Shown piece after piece: positions 9,743 to 18,657 of a stretch of DNA of 64,000 bases (position 1 is the stretch's first letter; the number at the start of each line of letters is the position of its first letter). This DNA comes from Marivita sp. S6314 (GTDB taxonomy: Bacteria > Pseudomonadota > Alphaproteobacteria > Rhodobacterales > Rhodobacteraceae): NCBI RefSeq assembly GCF_023015985.1, contig NZ_JALKAO010000002.1:496001-560000 (forward strand), read 5' to 3'. A program made the translations under genes and the position numbers. The notes beneath the pieces are model-generated. The model was not told where the DNA came from. It did not search any database and saw nothing but the letters and a program-made list of their open reading frames with translations.

Positions 9743-10119
9743 GCAAAAATACTCCGCGCTGCCAACAGGCCCAGCGCCAGTCCTCCGACCGAAAGTGCAA
9801 CCGACAGCACCACGTAAAGCGATGCCGACCCAAGTTGCCCGCGTTCGATCAGCGTCATTGTTTCAAGGGAAAATGCCGAAAAGGTCGTGAAGCCCCCCAG
9901 AAGTCCGGTCATCACAAACGGCGACATGTGGGTCAGCCCCCGCTGCGCGGCAGCCACGACAAACACCCCCATCAGAAACGATCCAAGAATGTTCACCGTC
10001 ATGATCGCTATCGGGAAATCTCCGTGCCCGAAAATGCGCAGGATCCCGACCCCGGTCAGAAACCGAAGGCTGGCACCGATCGCACCGCCAAGCGCAACAA
10101 GAGAGAGGGTTGTCAACAT
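9739..10119 (-). CDS. crcB: CrcB/Fluc fluoride channel
   Basis: A 126-residue, four-span inner-membrane protein that exports fluoride as an antiparallel dimer. Family signatures are GGAIGASLRFLTG near the N-terminus, the N of TVNILGSFLMG, and GLLGGFTTFSAFSLET, which contains the Phe-box and Thr/Ser residues of the pore. Start at ATG 10119, the codon that gives the normal N-terminus; an upstream in-frame ATG at 10194 would overlap rarA. Its stop overlaps the start of the pseudouridine-synthase gene. No fluoride riboswitch was recognised upstream. Confidence 0.93.
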   Translation of the reverse strand: MLTTLSLVALGGAIGASLRFLTGVGILRIFGHGDFPIAIMTVNILGSFLMGVFVVAAAQRGLTHMSPFVMTGLLGGFTTFSAFSLETMTLIERGQLGSASLYVVLSVALSVGGLALGLLAARSIFA

Positions 10120-10150
10120 GCGCGGTCTGTCGCGCGCACAGCATAAAGAG

Positions 10151-11455
10151 TCAAGTTTGACGCTTCGCCCGCAGCTTTGCGAAATACTCGACACGCTTCT
10201 TCAGATCGCGCTCGAACCCGCGCTCCACCGGGGTGTAAAATGCATCCCGGTCGATGCCGTCGGGGAAATAATCCTGACCGGAAAACCCGTCTTCCGCGTC
10301 GTGGTCATAGGCATAATCCGACCCGTAGCCCTGATCCTTCATCAATTGCGTCGGGGCGTTCAGGATATGCTTGGGTGGGGCCAGCGACCCGGTCCGTTTC
10401 GCCGATTTGCGGGCGGCCTTGTAGGCCACGTACACCGCGTTCGATTTGGGTGCGAGGGCAAGATAAACCAGCGCTTGGGCAATCGCCAATTCGCCTTCCG
10501 GGCTGCCCAGCCGCTCGAAGGTTTCCCAGCTTTGCAAACACACCGCCTGCGCCTGCGGGTCCGCCAGACCAATGTCCTCAACCGCCATCCGGGTGATCCG
10601 CCGCGCCAGGTAACGCGGGTCTTCCCCGGCATCCAGCATGCGCGCAAACCAGTACAGCGCAGCATCCGGATCAGACCCGCGCACCGATTTGTGCAGGGCG
10701 GAAATCAGGTTGTAATGCGCGTCTCCGGACTTGTCGTATTGCGCCGCGCGCTTCATCAGCCGCTGGCCAAGCGCGGCACTGTCCAGCGTTCCGTCCACTT
10801 TCCACGCCATCACCTGTTCGATCAGGTTCAGCAGCGCCCGCCCATCCCCATCGGCCATCTCCAAAAGGGTTTCGCGGGCATACCCGTCCAGCGGCAAGGT
10901 GCGATCCAGCTCCACTTCCGCCCTTTGGGCCAACCGTTCCAGATCACTCAGCGCAAGCCGTTCCAGCACCAGCACCTGCGCACGGCTGAGCAAGGCGGCA
11001 TTCAATTCAAACGACGGGTTTTCAGTTGTAGCGCCGACCAGAAGGATCGTACCGTCCTCCATATGCGGCAGAAACCCATCCTGCTGGGCTTTGTTGAAGC
11101 GATGGATTTCGTCAACAAACAGCAATGTCCCCTGCCCGGTCTTGCGCCGCAGCTTGGCCGCGTCGAAGACTTTCCGAAGTTCCGGCACACCCGAGAAAAT
11201 CGCGCTGATCTGAACAAAATGCAGATCAGTTTCGTCCGCCAGCAACCGCGCAAGCGTGGTTTTGCCAACCCCCGGCGGCCCCCAGAAAATGACAGAGCCC
11301 AGGCTTCCCGCTTCAAGCATCACGGTCAGTGGCGCATCCGGGCCAATCACCTGGCTTTGGCCAATCACGTCCGACAGCGCCTTGGGGCGCAGCCGATCAG
11401 CCAACGGGCGGTGCGCGGTATCCGCAGCGGCGTCAGTGTCAAACAGGTCTGCCAC
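10151..11455 (-). CDS. rarA: Replication-associated recombination AAA+ ATPase RarA/MgsA
   Basis: A 434-residue clamp-loader-like AAA+ protein acting at stalled replication forks. Shows Walker A GPPGVGKTT (around residue 60), the Walker B region LLFVDEIHRFNKAQQD, sensor 1 GATTENPSFELN and sensor 2 SRAQVLVLERL. The C-terminal half includes the family segments YNLISALHKSVRGSDPDAALYW and HILNAPTQLMKDQGYGSDYAYDHD. Starts 2 bases after the Deg protease stop, so the two are probably co-transcribed. Confidence 0.96.
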   Translation of the reverse strand: MADLFDTDAAADTAHRPLADRLRPKALSDVIGQSQVIGPDAPLTVMLEAGSLGSVIFWGPPGVGKTTLARLLADETDLHFVQISAIFSGVPELRKVFDAAKLRRKTGQGTLLFVDEIHRFNKAQQDGFLPHMEDGTILLVGATTENPSFELNAALLSRAQVLVLERLALSDLERLAQRAEVELDRTLPLDGYARETLLEMADGDGRALLNLIEQVMAWKVDGTLDSAALGQRLMKRAAQYDKSGDAHYNLISALHKSVRGSDPDAALYWFARMLDAGEDPRYLARRITRMAVEDIGLADPQAQAVCLQSWETFERLGSPEGELAIAQALVYLALAPKSNAVYVAYKAARKSAKRTGSLAPPKHILNAPTQLMKDQGYGSDYAYDHDAEDGFSGQDYFPDGIDRDAFYTPVERGFERDLKKRVEYFAKLRAKRQT

Positions 11456-11457
11456 AG

Positions 11458-12852
11458 CTATGTCCGAAACCGCAGAAGCAGGCGTTGCCCACCGCGTTCC
11501 GCTTCAATGGCAATTCCCGGCGCAGCGCGGCGCAGCGCCGGGCCAACGTCACGCGGCGCGGTGATCAGCGCGCGATCAATCCGGCGCAGCACATCGCCGG
11601 TTCGCAAGCCAACCCGCCGACCAAGCGGGCCGGGATCAACAACCACGATCCCGTCCACCGTCAAAGGAAGCCCCAATTCGTCAAGAACCGCCGGGTTCGC
11701 CCGCGCCACTTCCAGCCCCGCCAGAACCTCGCGCTCGGACAACACATACGTGTCGCGCGGCGGGTCGTCCGGTGGGCGCATCAAAGACACCCGCACATCG
11801 CGCAGCGCGCCATCCCGCAGAAACGTCATGTCGACATCCCGACCAATCCCTTGCACCGACATGCGGAACAGCATCTCGGCAGGCGAGTGCACCGGGTGCC
11901 CGGCGACGGACACAACCACGTCACCAACGCGCAGGCCTGCTGCCGCCAAGGGGCTGGCGCGATGCAGCGCTGTCAACACAACACCTTCGGGCCGGGACAA
12001 GCCCAACCCATCCGACAGCCCCGCATCCACCGGTTGCCCGGTGGCCCCGGCCCAGGGCCGTTCAAAGGTGGTTTTGCCAGCCCGCGCCTGTTCCAGGAAC
12101 TGCTCCACGAGGGCCGTCGGAATAGCAAAGCCGATGCCGTTTGACCCGCCCGAGCGTGTCAGGATCGACGTGTTGATCCCGATCAGCTGCCCCGACACGT
12201 CGATCAGGGCACCGCCGGAATTGCCGGGATTGATCGGCGCATCCGTCTGCAGGAAATAGCCCCGCGCATTACCCGTGACTGCACCCGACCGCGCCAGCCC
12301 CGAGACGATCCCGGAGGACACGGTTTGCCCAACACCAAACGGGTTGCCAATCGCCAGGGCAAGCTCACCAACCTCAACGGTATCGCTGTCGCGCAGGGAC
12401 AGGTGCGGCATGTCTTCGGCATCAATCTTCAGAATGACCAGATCGCTTTCCTCGTCCCCGATCAACACCCGCGCTTCGTATTCGCGGCGATCATTCAGAA
12501 CCACTCGGATTTGATCCGCCTGCCCGATGACGTGATAGTTCGACACCACGAACCCATCCGCAGAGACGATGACCCCGGACCCAAGCGAATTCTGCACACG
12601 CGGACGCGACGCGCCGAAATCGCGGAACAGGTTGCCAAAGAACGGATCGCCCTCGAACGGGCTTCGCGATTGCACGATCTGGCGGGCATAGATATTCACA
12701 ACAGCCGGTGCCGCCTCCTTGACCAGCGGCGCAAAAGACAAGCTGATCTCGGCCTGCGATGTCGGAACGCGCGGCTGGGTTTGCGCCGAAGCGGCCTGGG
12801 TCCACAGACCAACCGCCACCACAACGGAAAAAATCATCTGCACAGTCTTCAT
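11458..12852 (-). CDS. Periplasmic Do/DegP-like serine protease
   Basis: HtrA-type envelope quality-control protease, 464 residues. Signal peptide MKTVQMIFSVVVAVGLWTQA with cleavage after ASA. The trypsin-like domain has the catalytic His in NYHVIG, Asp in SDLVILK and Ser in GNSGGAL, with the LA-loop region GDPFFGNLF before it. Two PDZ-like regions follow (about residues 275-360 and 375-464), the second weakly conserved. The protein is slightly shorter than E. coli DegP. The gene is first of a run with rarA and lies next to tRNA-Glu. Confidence 0.93.
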   Translation of the reverse strand: MKTVQMIFSVVVAVGLWTQAASAQTQPRVPTSQAEISLSFAPLVKEAAPAVVNIYARQIVQSRSPFEGDPFFGNLFRDFGASRPRVQNSLGSGVIVSADGFVVSNYHVIGQADQIRVVLNDRREYEARVLIGDEESDLVILKIDAEDMPHLSLRDSDTVEVGELALAIGNPFGVGQTVSSGIVSGLARSGAVTGNARGYFLQTDAPINPGNSGGALIDVSGQLIGINTSILTRSGGSNGIGFAIPTALVEQFLEQARAGKTTFERPWAGATGQPVDAGLSDGLGLSRPEGVVLTALHRASPLAAAGLRVGDVVVSVAGHPVHSPAEMLFRMSVQGIGRDVDMTFLRDGALRDVRVSLMRPPDDPPRDTYVLSEREVLAGLEVARANPAVLDELGLPLTVDGIVVVDPGPLGRRVGLRTGDVLRRIDRALITAPRDVGPALRRAAPGIAIEAERGGQRLLLRFRT

Positions 12853-12909
12853 GCCTCGGATATGTCGAGCGACATGGGCATTTGCAAGTGGTTGATGATG
12901 GGGAGGAAG

Positions 12910-12984
12910 TGGCAGCCCGTAGGGGAATCGAACCCCTCTTTCCAGGTTGAAAACCTGGCGTCCTAACCGATAGACGAACGGGCC
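12910..12984 (-). tRNA. tRNA-Glu (UUC)
   Basis: On the minus strand the sequence folds as a 75-nt tRNA with encoded CCA (12910-12912). The anticodon stem CCAGG/CCUGG holds the seven-base loop UUUUCAA, anticodon UUC. The T arm is GAGGGGUUCGAUUCCCC with a perfect stem. The acceptor pairs GGCCCGU with ACGGGCU, the first pair being G-U. It sits 58 bases upstream of the Deg protease start on the same strand. Confidence 0.95.
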
Positions 12985-13123
12985 ATGCGCTGGCGTGGGG
13001 TGTATCTAGGCAAACCGGCGTGACCTTGCAAGCGGAAATTCACCCGAATGTGCGGTTTTTTTCAACCGGCCAAATCGCGGCGGATTTCATTGAAAATAGC
13101 CCACTAATCAGGGACTTGCCCTT

Positions 13124-14881
13124 TCAGCCAGTGGCGGCCTGCGCCGCGTCTTCCAGCCGCAATTGCACAGATCGCCGCCCGCCCCACTCGTTGATCTCAA
13201 GTCGCCCGGCCAGATGGAATCGCGCGCCGCCATGGTTCTCAAGGGCGGGGCCAATCGGTCCATCGAAGGCGCCAAAGCAGATCGCATCCAGCCGTGCGCC
13301 GATGCCATCGCCGAAACTGACTTTCAGATGGGATTGCCCGACCCGCTTGGCGAACGCGATCTGGACATCCGGGAACACAAATCGCGGTGCCGCCGCCCCT
13401 GCCCCGAATGGTCCGGCCGCTTCCAGTTGTTCGATCAGTTCCGGCGTTGCTGCACCGGGCATCAACGGCCCATCAAGGCGCAGGTCGGATGCACCAAGGC
13501 TATCCGCCCCCTGTTTAACCAATAATTCGGACAACCGCGCCATCGCCGGTTCCAATTGATCCCGCGACAGCGACAGCCCCGCAGCCATCTTATGCCCACC
13601 ACCTTTTTGAAGATGCCCTTCGGCCGCCAGTTTCTGGATTGACGCGCCCAGATCGATTCCGCTGACCGACCGGCCCGACCCTTTGCCATCCTCACCGTCA
13701 AACCCGATCACAATGGACGGTCGGTTGGACAGCTCTTTCAGGCGCGACGCAACAATGCCGACAACGCCAGGATGCCAACCGTCACCCGCCGCCCAGACCA
13801 AAGGCGCATCCAGACCGCGCGCCTCGGCCTGTTCCAGCGCTTGCGCGCGGACCGCCTCTTCGATCTCGCGCCGCTCCGTGTTGAGCGCGTCCAACCGTTC
13901 GGCAATGGATCTGGCTTCATGCGGATCGGTGCAGGACAGCAGCCGCGCGCCCAGATCCGCCTTGCCAATCCGCCCCCCCGCATTCACGCGCGGGCCAAGG
14001 ACAAATCCAAGGTGATACGATTTCGGTGCGGATTCGAGCCTGCCGACATCTGACAAGGCAACCAGCCCCGGCCGTGCGCGGCGCGCCATGACTTTCAGCC
14101 CCTGCCGCACCAGCGCACGGTTCACCCCCCGAAGCGGGGCCACATCCGCCACGGTTGCCAGCGCCACAAGGTCGAGCATCTGCATCAGGTCCGGGCCTTG
14201 TGTCCCGGCCTCGCGCAGTTGCCGCCCGGCTTCGACCAGTGTCAGAAAGACCACCCCGGCTGCGCACAGATGGCTGAGATCGCCGCTTTCATCCTGACGG
14301 TTGGGGTTCACCACGGCAAAAGCAGCAGGAAGCGTTTCGCCCCCCAAATGGTGATCAAGAACGATCACATCCGCCCCCACCGCAGCGGCAATCGGATCAT
14401 GCGACAAGGTTCCGCAATCAACGCAGATCACCAGATCATGGTCCTGGGCCAGGGCCTGCATCGCAGGGATGTTCGGCCCGTAACCTTCGTCAATCCGGTC
14501 CGGAACATAGAGCGTGGCTTGTCGCCCCATAGACCGCAGCCAGTCGATCAGCAACGCGGCCGACGATCCGCCATCCACATCGTAATCGGCGAAGATTGCA
14601 ATGCGTTCGCGTTTGGCCACCGCATCCAGAAGACGCGTCGCCGCTTTCTGCATGTCACGCAGGCCACGCGGGTCCGGCAACAGGTCGCGCAATGTCGGCT
14701 CAAGATAGGACTGCGCGTCCTCGGTCGGAACCCCAAGTCGCGCAAGGGTCTGGCACAGCGCTTGCGGCAGGCCGGTGTTCTGAACAAGCGCCTCTGCCTG
14801 CCGGGACACCTCGTCTGACGGTCCGATCCACCGCCGACCCGTCACAGACCGGTCGACGCCCAGATATCCCGTCATGCGCAC
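13124..14881 (-). CDS. recJ: Single-stranded-DNA exonuclease RecJ
   Basis: 5'-3' ssDNA exonuclease of recombination and mismatch repair, 585 residues. DHH-family motifs are present in order: motif I FADYDVDGGSSAALL, motif II ICVDCGT, motif III VIVLDHHLGG, then a DHHA1 region with GPRVNAGGRIGKADL and the glycine-rich KGGGHKMAAGL. The C-terminal OB-like domain ends at AAQAATG. The DVDGGSS segment replaces the more usual DVDGxTS. It starts just after glpX ends; hom-glpX-recJ is the common Rhodobacterales order. Confidence 0.95.
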   Translation of the reverse strand: MRMTGYLGVDRSVTGRRWIGPSDEVSRQAEALVQNTGLPQALCQTLARLGVPTEDAQSYLEPTLRDLLPDPRGLRDMQKAATRLLDAVAKRERIAIFADYDVDGGSSAALLIDWLRSMGRQATLYVPDRIDEGYGPNIPAMQALAQDHDLVICVDCGTLSHDPIAAAVGADVIVLDHHLGGETLPAAFAVVNPNRQDESGDLSHLCAAGVVFLTLVEAGRQLREAGTQGPDLMQMLDLVALATVADVAPLRGVNRALVRQGLKVMARRARPGLVALSDVGRLESAPKSYHLGFVLGPRVNAGGRIGKADLGARLLSCTDPHEARSIAERLDALNTERREIEEAVRAQALEQAEARGLDAPLVWAAGDGWHPGVVGIVASRLKELSNRPSIVIGFDGEDGKGSGRSVSGIDLGASIQKLAAEGHLQKGGGHKMAAGLSLSRDQLEPAMARLSELLVKQGADSLGASDLRLDGPLMPGAATPELIEQLEAAGPFGAGAAAPRFVFPDVQIAFAKRVGQSHLKVSFGDGIGARLDAICFGAFDGPIGPALENHGGARFHLAGRLEINEWGGRRSVQLRLEDAAQAATG

Positions 14882-14882
14882 C

Positions 14883-15851
14883 TCATCCCTGGGTTGGATT
14901 GCGATAGGTCATGCGCCGGACCGAACCGGTTTTGGAGCGCATCAGCAGCGTTTCCGTGGTGTTGAACCCGATCTCGCGCTTAATGCCCGACAACAGCGAT
15001 CCGCTGGTCACGCCGGTTGCGGCAAAGATCACATCTTCGGTGACCATGTCATCCCGCGAATAGATGCGGTCCAGATCGGTGATCCCCGCTTTGGCAGCCC
15101 GGCCTTTTTCGTCGTCATTGCGGAACAACAACCGACCCTGGATCTGTCCGCCCATACATTTGAGCGCAGCGGCGGCCAAAACGCCTTCGGGCGCGCCACC
15201 GATGCCCATATACATGTCGATGCCAGTTTGCGACGGTTCGGCGCAATGCATGACACCGGCCACATCGCCGTCTGTGATCAGACGGATCGCAGCACCGGTT
15301 GACCGGATTTCGGCAATCATGTCTTCGTGGCGCGGACGTTCGAGAACGCAAACGGTGATGTCACGCGGCGCGCAGCCTTTTTCCGTTGCCAGTGCGGAAA
15401 TCCGTGTCGTGACCGGCATATCAAGCGTGACGAGTCCGGCCGGAAAGCCCGGCCCGATCGCCAGCTTTTCCATATAGACGTCAGGGGCGTGCAGCATTGA
15501 CCCGCGCGGCCCCATCGCAATCACGGTCAGCGCGTTTGGCATGTCTTTTGCCGTCAGGGTCGTGCCTTCCAGCGGGTCCAGGGCGATGTCCACACCCGGT
15601 CCGTTGCCGCTGCCGACTTCTTCGCCGATATACAGCATTGGCGCTTCGTCGCGTTCGCCTTCGCCAATCACCACGACACCCGAGATATCAAGCAGGTTAA
15701 GCTGCTCGCGCATGGCGTTCACGGCGGCCTGGTCAGCGGCTTTTTCGTCACCGCGACCGATCAGGTCGACGGTCGCGATAGCGGCCTGTTCGGCGACTCG
15801 CGCCAGACCGAGTGACAGCATCCGGTCGTTAAAATCAGAGCGCGAGGTCAT
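14883..15851 (-). CDS. glpX: Class II fructose-1,6-bisphosphatase
   Basis: Hydrolyses fructose 1,6-bisphosphate in gluconeogenesis, 322 residues. GlpX-family motifs are visible: GRGDEKAADQAAVNAMR near residue 32, IGEGERDEAPMLYIGE, IALDPLEGTTLTA (Li-sensitive metal-binding D-x-x-E-G-T) and GIGGAPEGVLAAAALKCMGG. Metal-dependent and cytoplasmic. It stands between hom and recJ, all on the minus strand, 85 bases after hom and directly before recJ. The start at 15851 is supported by a GGAG-type ribosome-binding site. Confidence 0.95.
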   Translation of the reverse strand: MTSRSDFNDRMLSLGLARVAEQAAIATVDLIGRGDEKAADQAAVNAMREQLNLLDISGVVVIGEGERDEAPMLYIGEEVGSGNGPGVDIALDPLEGTTLTAKDMPNALTVIAMGPRGSMLHAPDVYMEKLAIGPGFPAGLVTLDMPVTTRISALATEKGCAPRDITVCVLERPRHEDMIAEIRSTGAAIRLITDGDVAGVMHCAEPSQTGIDMYMGIGGAPEGVLAAAALKCMGGQIQGRLLFRNDDEKGRAAKAGITDLDRIYSRDDMVTEDVIFAATGVTSGSLLSGIKREIGFNTTETLLMRSKTGSVRRMTYRNPTQG

Positions 15852-15936
15852 AGACGTCTCCAGTCAGTATTTGGTCATCTCGTTAGCCTGTTAAGCGCGA
15901 GGCCACAGGCTGACAAGGATGGTTGCGCTACCGTGC

Positions 15937-17223
15937 TCAGAGCTGCTCGATCCGCAGGGCCACAGGTTCGCCTTCAACAACGCTGGTGCCAACCATGGCT
16001 TGCAAGGCCGCATCCAGCGCCGCGCGGGTCGTTTTATGGGTTACGATCAGCACCGGTGCCGTGTCCTGATCATGGCTGCGCTGGCGCATCCTGTTGATCG
16101 ACACACCCGCTTCCCCCAAAACGGCGGCCACCTTGGCCAGCGCGCCGGGTTTGTCCAGAAGAACCAGACGCAGGTAATAAGGGGCCGGGGTCGATGTTGT
16201 CGCAGCTTCTGCCTTGACCAGATGGCCGGAGGGCTGGCCAAACGTCGACACGCGCGTACCACGGGCAATATCAAGCACATCGCCCATGACAGCACTGGCG
16301 GTTGGCCCTTCACCGGCCCCGGCACCGCGCAGGACGATCTGACCCACCTGATCGCCTTCGATGACGACCATGTTCGTGCCACCTTCAAGCTGTCCCAGCG
16401 GCGATGTCGCGGGCACAAGGCATGGCGACATGCGCTGTTCAAGCCCGCGACCGGTCATTTGGCACACGCCCAGAAGCTTGACCTTGTAGCCCATATCGGC
16501 GGCCTGACGGATATCTTCGATGGACACCCGACCGATGCCTTCAAGTTCGACCGCATCGAACGCCACCTGCGTGCCAAAAGCGATGGATGCCAGCAGCGCC
16601 AGCTTGTGACCGGCATCAATACCGCCAACATCCAAGTTGGGATCGGCTTCGAGATAACCAAGACCATCGGCTTCGGCGAAGGCTTCGTCATATGTTAGCC
16701 CTGCGGATTCCATGCGCGTCAGGATATAGTTGCAGGTGCCGTTCATGACGCCCATCACGCGCTCGATGTCATTGCCGGCAAGCCCTTCGGTCAAGGCCTT
16801 GACAACAGGGATCCCGCCCGCAACCGCCGCTTCGAACCGCAAGACGGCATCCGACGCCTCTGCCGCTTCGGCAAGCGCCTGACCGTGATACGCCAACAGC
16901 GCCTTGTTGGCCGACACAACGTCTTTGCCCGCTTTCAACGCGGCTTCAGTTGCCGCCTTGGCCGGGCCATCGCTGCCGCCCATCAATTCCACAAAGACGT
17001 CAACATCATCACGCGTCGCCAGTGCCACCGGGTCATCTTCCCAGCCATAGCTGTCAAGCGGCACACCCCGGTCCTTGCCGCGACTGCGGGCGCAGACGGC
17101 CGAGATTTCGATCGGGCGACCGCCGCGCGCTTCCAGCAGCGCAGCCTTTTGACGGACGATCTTGACGACACCCGCGCCAACAGTGCCCAGACCCGCAATT
17201 CCAAGACGCAAAGGTTTAGTCAT
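15937..17223 (-). CDS. hom: Homoserine dehydrogenase
   Basis: Reduces aspartate semialdehyde to homoserine for threonine and methionine synthesis. The 428-residue monofunctional form has an NAD(P)-binding Rossmann motif GIAGLGTVGAGVVKI, the substrate-domain segment GVMNGTCNYILTRME and SANKALLAYHG, and an ACT domain from about residue 345 (LRLVLLDKPGALAKVAAVLGEAG), which usually gives feedback inhibition by threonine. No aspartokinase domain. First gene of hom-glpX-recJ. Confidence 0.96.
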   Translation of the reverse strand: MTKPLRLGIAGLGTVGAGVVKIVRQKAALLEARGGRPIEISAVCARSRGKDRGVPLDSYGWEDDPVALATRDDVDVFVELMGGSDGPAKAATEAALKAGKDVVSANKALLAYHGQALAEAAEASDAVLRFEAAVAGGIPVVKALTEGLAGNDIERVMGVMNGTCNYILTRMESAGLTYDEAFAEADGLGYLEADPNLDVGGIDAGHKLALLASIAFGTQVAFDAVELEGIGRVSIEDIRQAADMGYKVKLLGVCQMTGRGLEQRMSPCLVPATSPLGQLEGGTNMVVIEGDQVGQIVLRGAGAGEGPTASAVMGDVLDIARGTRVSTFGQPSGHLVKAEAATTSTPAPYYLRLVLLDKPGALAKVAAVLGEAGVSINRMRQRSHDQDTAPVLIVTHKTTRAALDAALQAMVGTSVVEGEPVALRIEQL

Positions 17224-17300
17224 CGGTGGCGTTCCTTCTTGAATTCAGGCGTTGTTCGGGTGGCAATAACGTCTTGCAGGAGCACCTGCAACGGGGCGCG

Positions 17301-17582
17301 TCAGGGTTGTGTGACCCCGGCGTCCATTCGGTCGCGCGTGTCACGATCAATCACCGGTGGTCGCAAACCGTTTGCCCGTCGCCGCAAGTCCTCGGCGCGC
17401 GCGCGCAACGCGTCGTCATCGGTCTCGGAAATTCGCGGATCGTCGGCCGTCAGCAGCTCTTCGAAAGGGACAAGTTTGGGATAGTCCGGATTGGGATTAT
17501 CGGCGTTCAGGGCCGCGTCCACCTCGGGGAACTGTGCGCATGCGCTCAGCCCTAGTCCTACAATGATCCCGAGACGCCACAT
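17301..17582 (-). CDS. Small outer-membrane-type lipoprotein, function unknown
   Basis: A 93-residue protein starting at ATG 17582 with a short signal sequence and lipobox LSAC (cleavage before Cys at about residue 14), then an acidic, helix-prone region ending ARAEDLRRRANGLRPPV. The frame is open further upstream, but only this start gives a lipoprotein signal. No known domain recognised. It is divergent from the TetR gene, and the palindrome at 17651-17664 lies 69 bases upstream of its start, so it may be under TetR control. Confidence 0.72.
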   Translation of the reverse strand: MWRLGIIVGLGLSACAQFPEVDAALNADNPNPDYPKLVPFEELLTADDPRISETDDDALRARAEDLRRRANGLRPPVIDRDTRDRMDAGVTQP

Positions 17583-17650
17583 CGACACTGCTCCCACCGA
17601 CACCCCCGTCATGCCGCAGCAACCTGCGACGTGCAACCTTGGGCTTGATT

Positions 17651-17664
17651 TGAACAGGTGTTCA
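17651..17664. promoter_or_regulatory. Putative TetR operator (6+2+6 palindrome)
   Basis: TGAACAGGTGTTCA is a perfect inverted repeat, TGAACA and TGTTCA with a two-base centre, located 15 bases upstream of the likely TetR start at 17679 and within the divergent intergenic region. Sites with TGAACA/TGTTCA half-sites are common for AcrR/TetR regulators. Autoregulation is inferred. Confidence 0.6.
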
Positions 17665-17678
17665 GTTACGCTCGATCC

Positions 17679-18263
17679 ATGGCACGTACAGCAGGGTCTC
17701 ATTCCGGCATCACCGGCCCACGGGTCCGCGAGGCGGCGCTACGCCTGTTTGCGCAACATGGCTTTGCCGCCGTGTCGATGCGCCAGATTGCCAAGGAAGT
17801 CGGTGTTCAGGCCGGGGCGCTATACAACTATACGCCCGACAAACAGTCGCTTTTGTTTGATCTTCTCAAGGGCCATATGGATGACCTCCTGACCGCCCGG
17901 CAGGCCGTGTCATGGCCACCCGATCCCGAAGCGCAACTGGAGCATTTCACCCGGTTTCACATTGCGTTTCACCTGGAACGCCCCGAGGCGGTGTTCATCT
18001 CGTACATGGAACTGCGCAATCTCACGCCGGACAATTTTGCTGTCATCGAAGACCTGCGCCGCCGCTACGAAAGCGCGCTGGAAGCGATCCTGCAAACCGG
18101 GCGCGACACAGGTGTGTTTCAGGTGCCGGACACGAAGATCACAACTCTTGCGATCATCGCAATGTTGACAGGTGTCAACACCTGGTACCGCAGCGGCGGG
18201 CGACTGTCTCAGCACGAGGTCGAGACGATTTACTGGGACATGGTACGCAAGGCCGTCACGTGA
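17679..18263 (+). CDS. TetR/AcrR-family transcriptional regulator
   Basis: A 194-residue regulator. The N-terminal helix-turn-helix reads REAALRLFAQHGFAAVSMRQIA and VGVQAGALYNYTPDKQSLLF (residues about 16-60), typical TetR_N. The C-terminal ligand domain is of the type often next to acyl-CoA or degradation genes, but the ligand is unknown. ATG 17679 (MARTAG) is favoured over 17658, because the latter would put the operator palindrome inside the gene. Divergent from the lipoprotein gene, convergent with the AhpD-like gene. Confidence 0.88.
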   Translation: MARTAGSHSGITGPRVREAALRLFAQHGFAAVSMRQIAKEVGVQAGALYNYTPDKQSLLFDLLKGHMDDLLTARQAVSWPPDPEAQLEHFTRFHIAFHLERPEAVFISYMELRNLTPDNFAVIEDLRRRYESALEAILQTGRDTGVFQVPDTKITTLAIIAMLTGVNTWYRSGGRLSQHEVETIYWDMVRKAVT

Positions 18264-18279
18264 CGCGGCACGCGTCGGG

Positions 18280-18636
18280 CTAAACGGCCTTCCCGGTCGC
18301 TCCGCCGGTAAATTCGTCATAAGCCTCAAGCGCCTTTGCGCTGAAGGCAACGGATGGACCACCACCCATGTAAGCAATCATCGACAACGCTTCGCAGAAT
18401 TCCTCGCGCGTCGTCTTGAGCCGCACCAGCGATTTGACATGAAACGCGATGCAACTGTCGCAGCGCGTCGAAATCGCAATGCCCAGTGCGATCAGTTCCT
18501 TGGTCTTTTCGGGCAACGCGCCATTGGTCTTGGCGGCTTTGCCCATCGTATTGAACCCGGCCATCGTGTCGGGCGCTTCCTTCTGCAACGCGCCAATTCG
18601 GGACACGGTGTCGTTCATGAATTCAGACCAGCTCAT
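18280..18636 (-). CDS. Carboxymuconolactone decarboxylase/AhpD-family protein
   Basis: A 118-residue AhpD-like protein. The redox centre C-x2-C-x3-H is present (CDSCIAFH, about residues 59-66), preceded by the conserved glutamate of TKELIALGIAIS. Such proteins act as small disulfide reductases or peroxidases; a decarboxylase role is unlikely given the CxxC motif. It is downstream of the permease gene by 21 bases on the same strand and may be co-transcribed with the second amino-acid transporter. Confidence 0.85.
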   Translation of the reverse strand: MSWSEFMNDTVSRIGALQKEAPDTMAGFNTMGKAAKTNGALPEKTKELIALGIAISTRCDSCIAFHVKSLVRLKTTREEFCEALSMIAYMGGGPSVAFSAKALEAYDEFTGGATGKAV

Positions 18637-18657
18637 AGATATCTCCTGCGTGTGGGG

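Noticed and set aside
9887-12259. Very long open frame on the plus strand opposite rarA and the Deg protease
   Set aside because: It is the antisense of two clearly identified genes, has no family motif, and reflects the high-GC third-position bias that keeps the opposite strand open.
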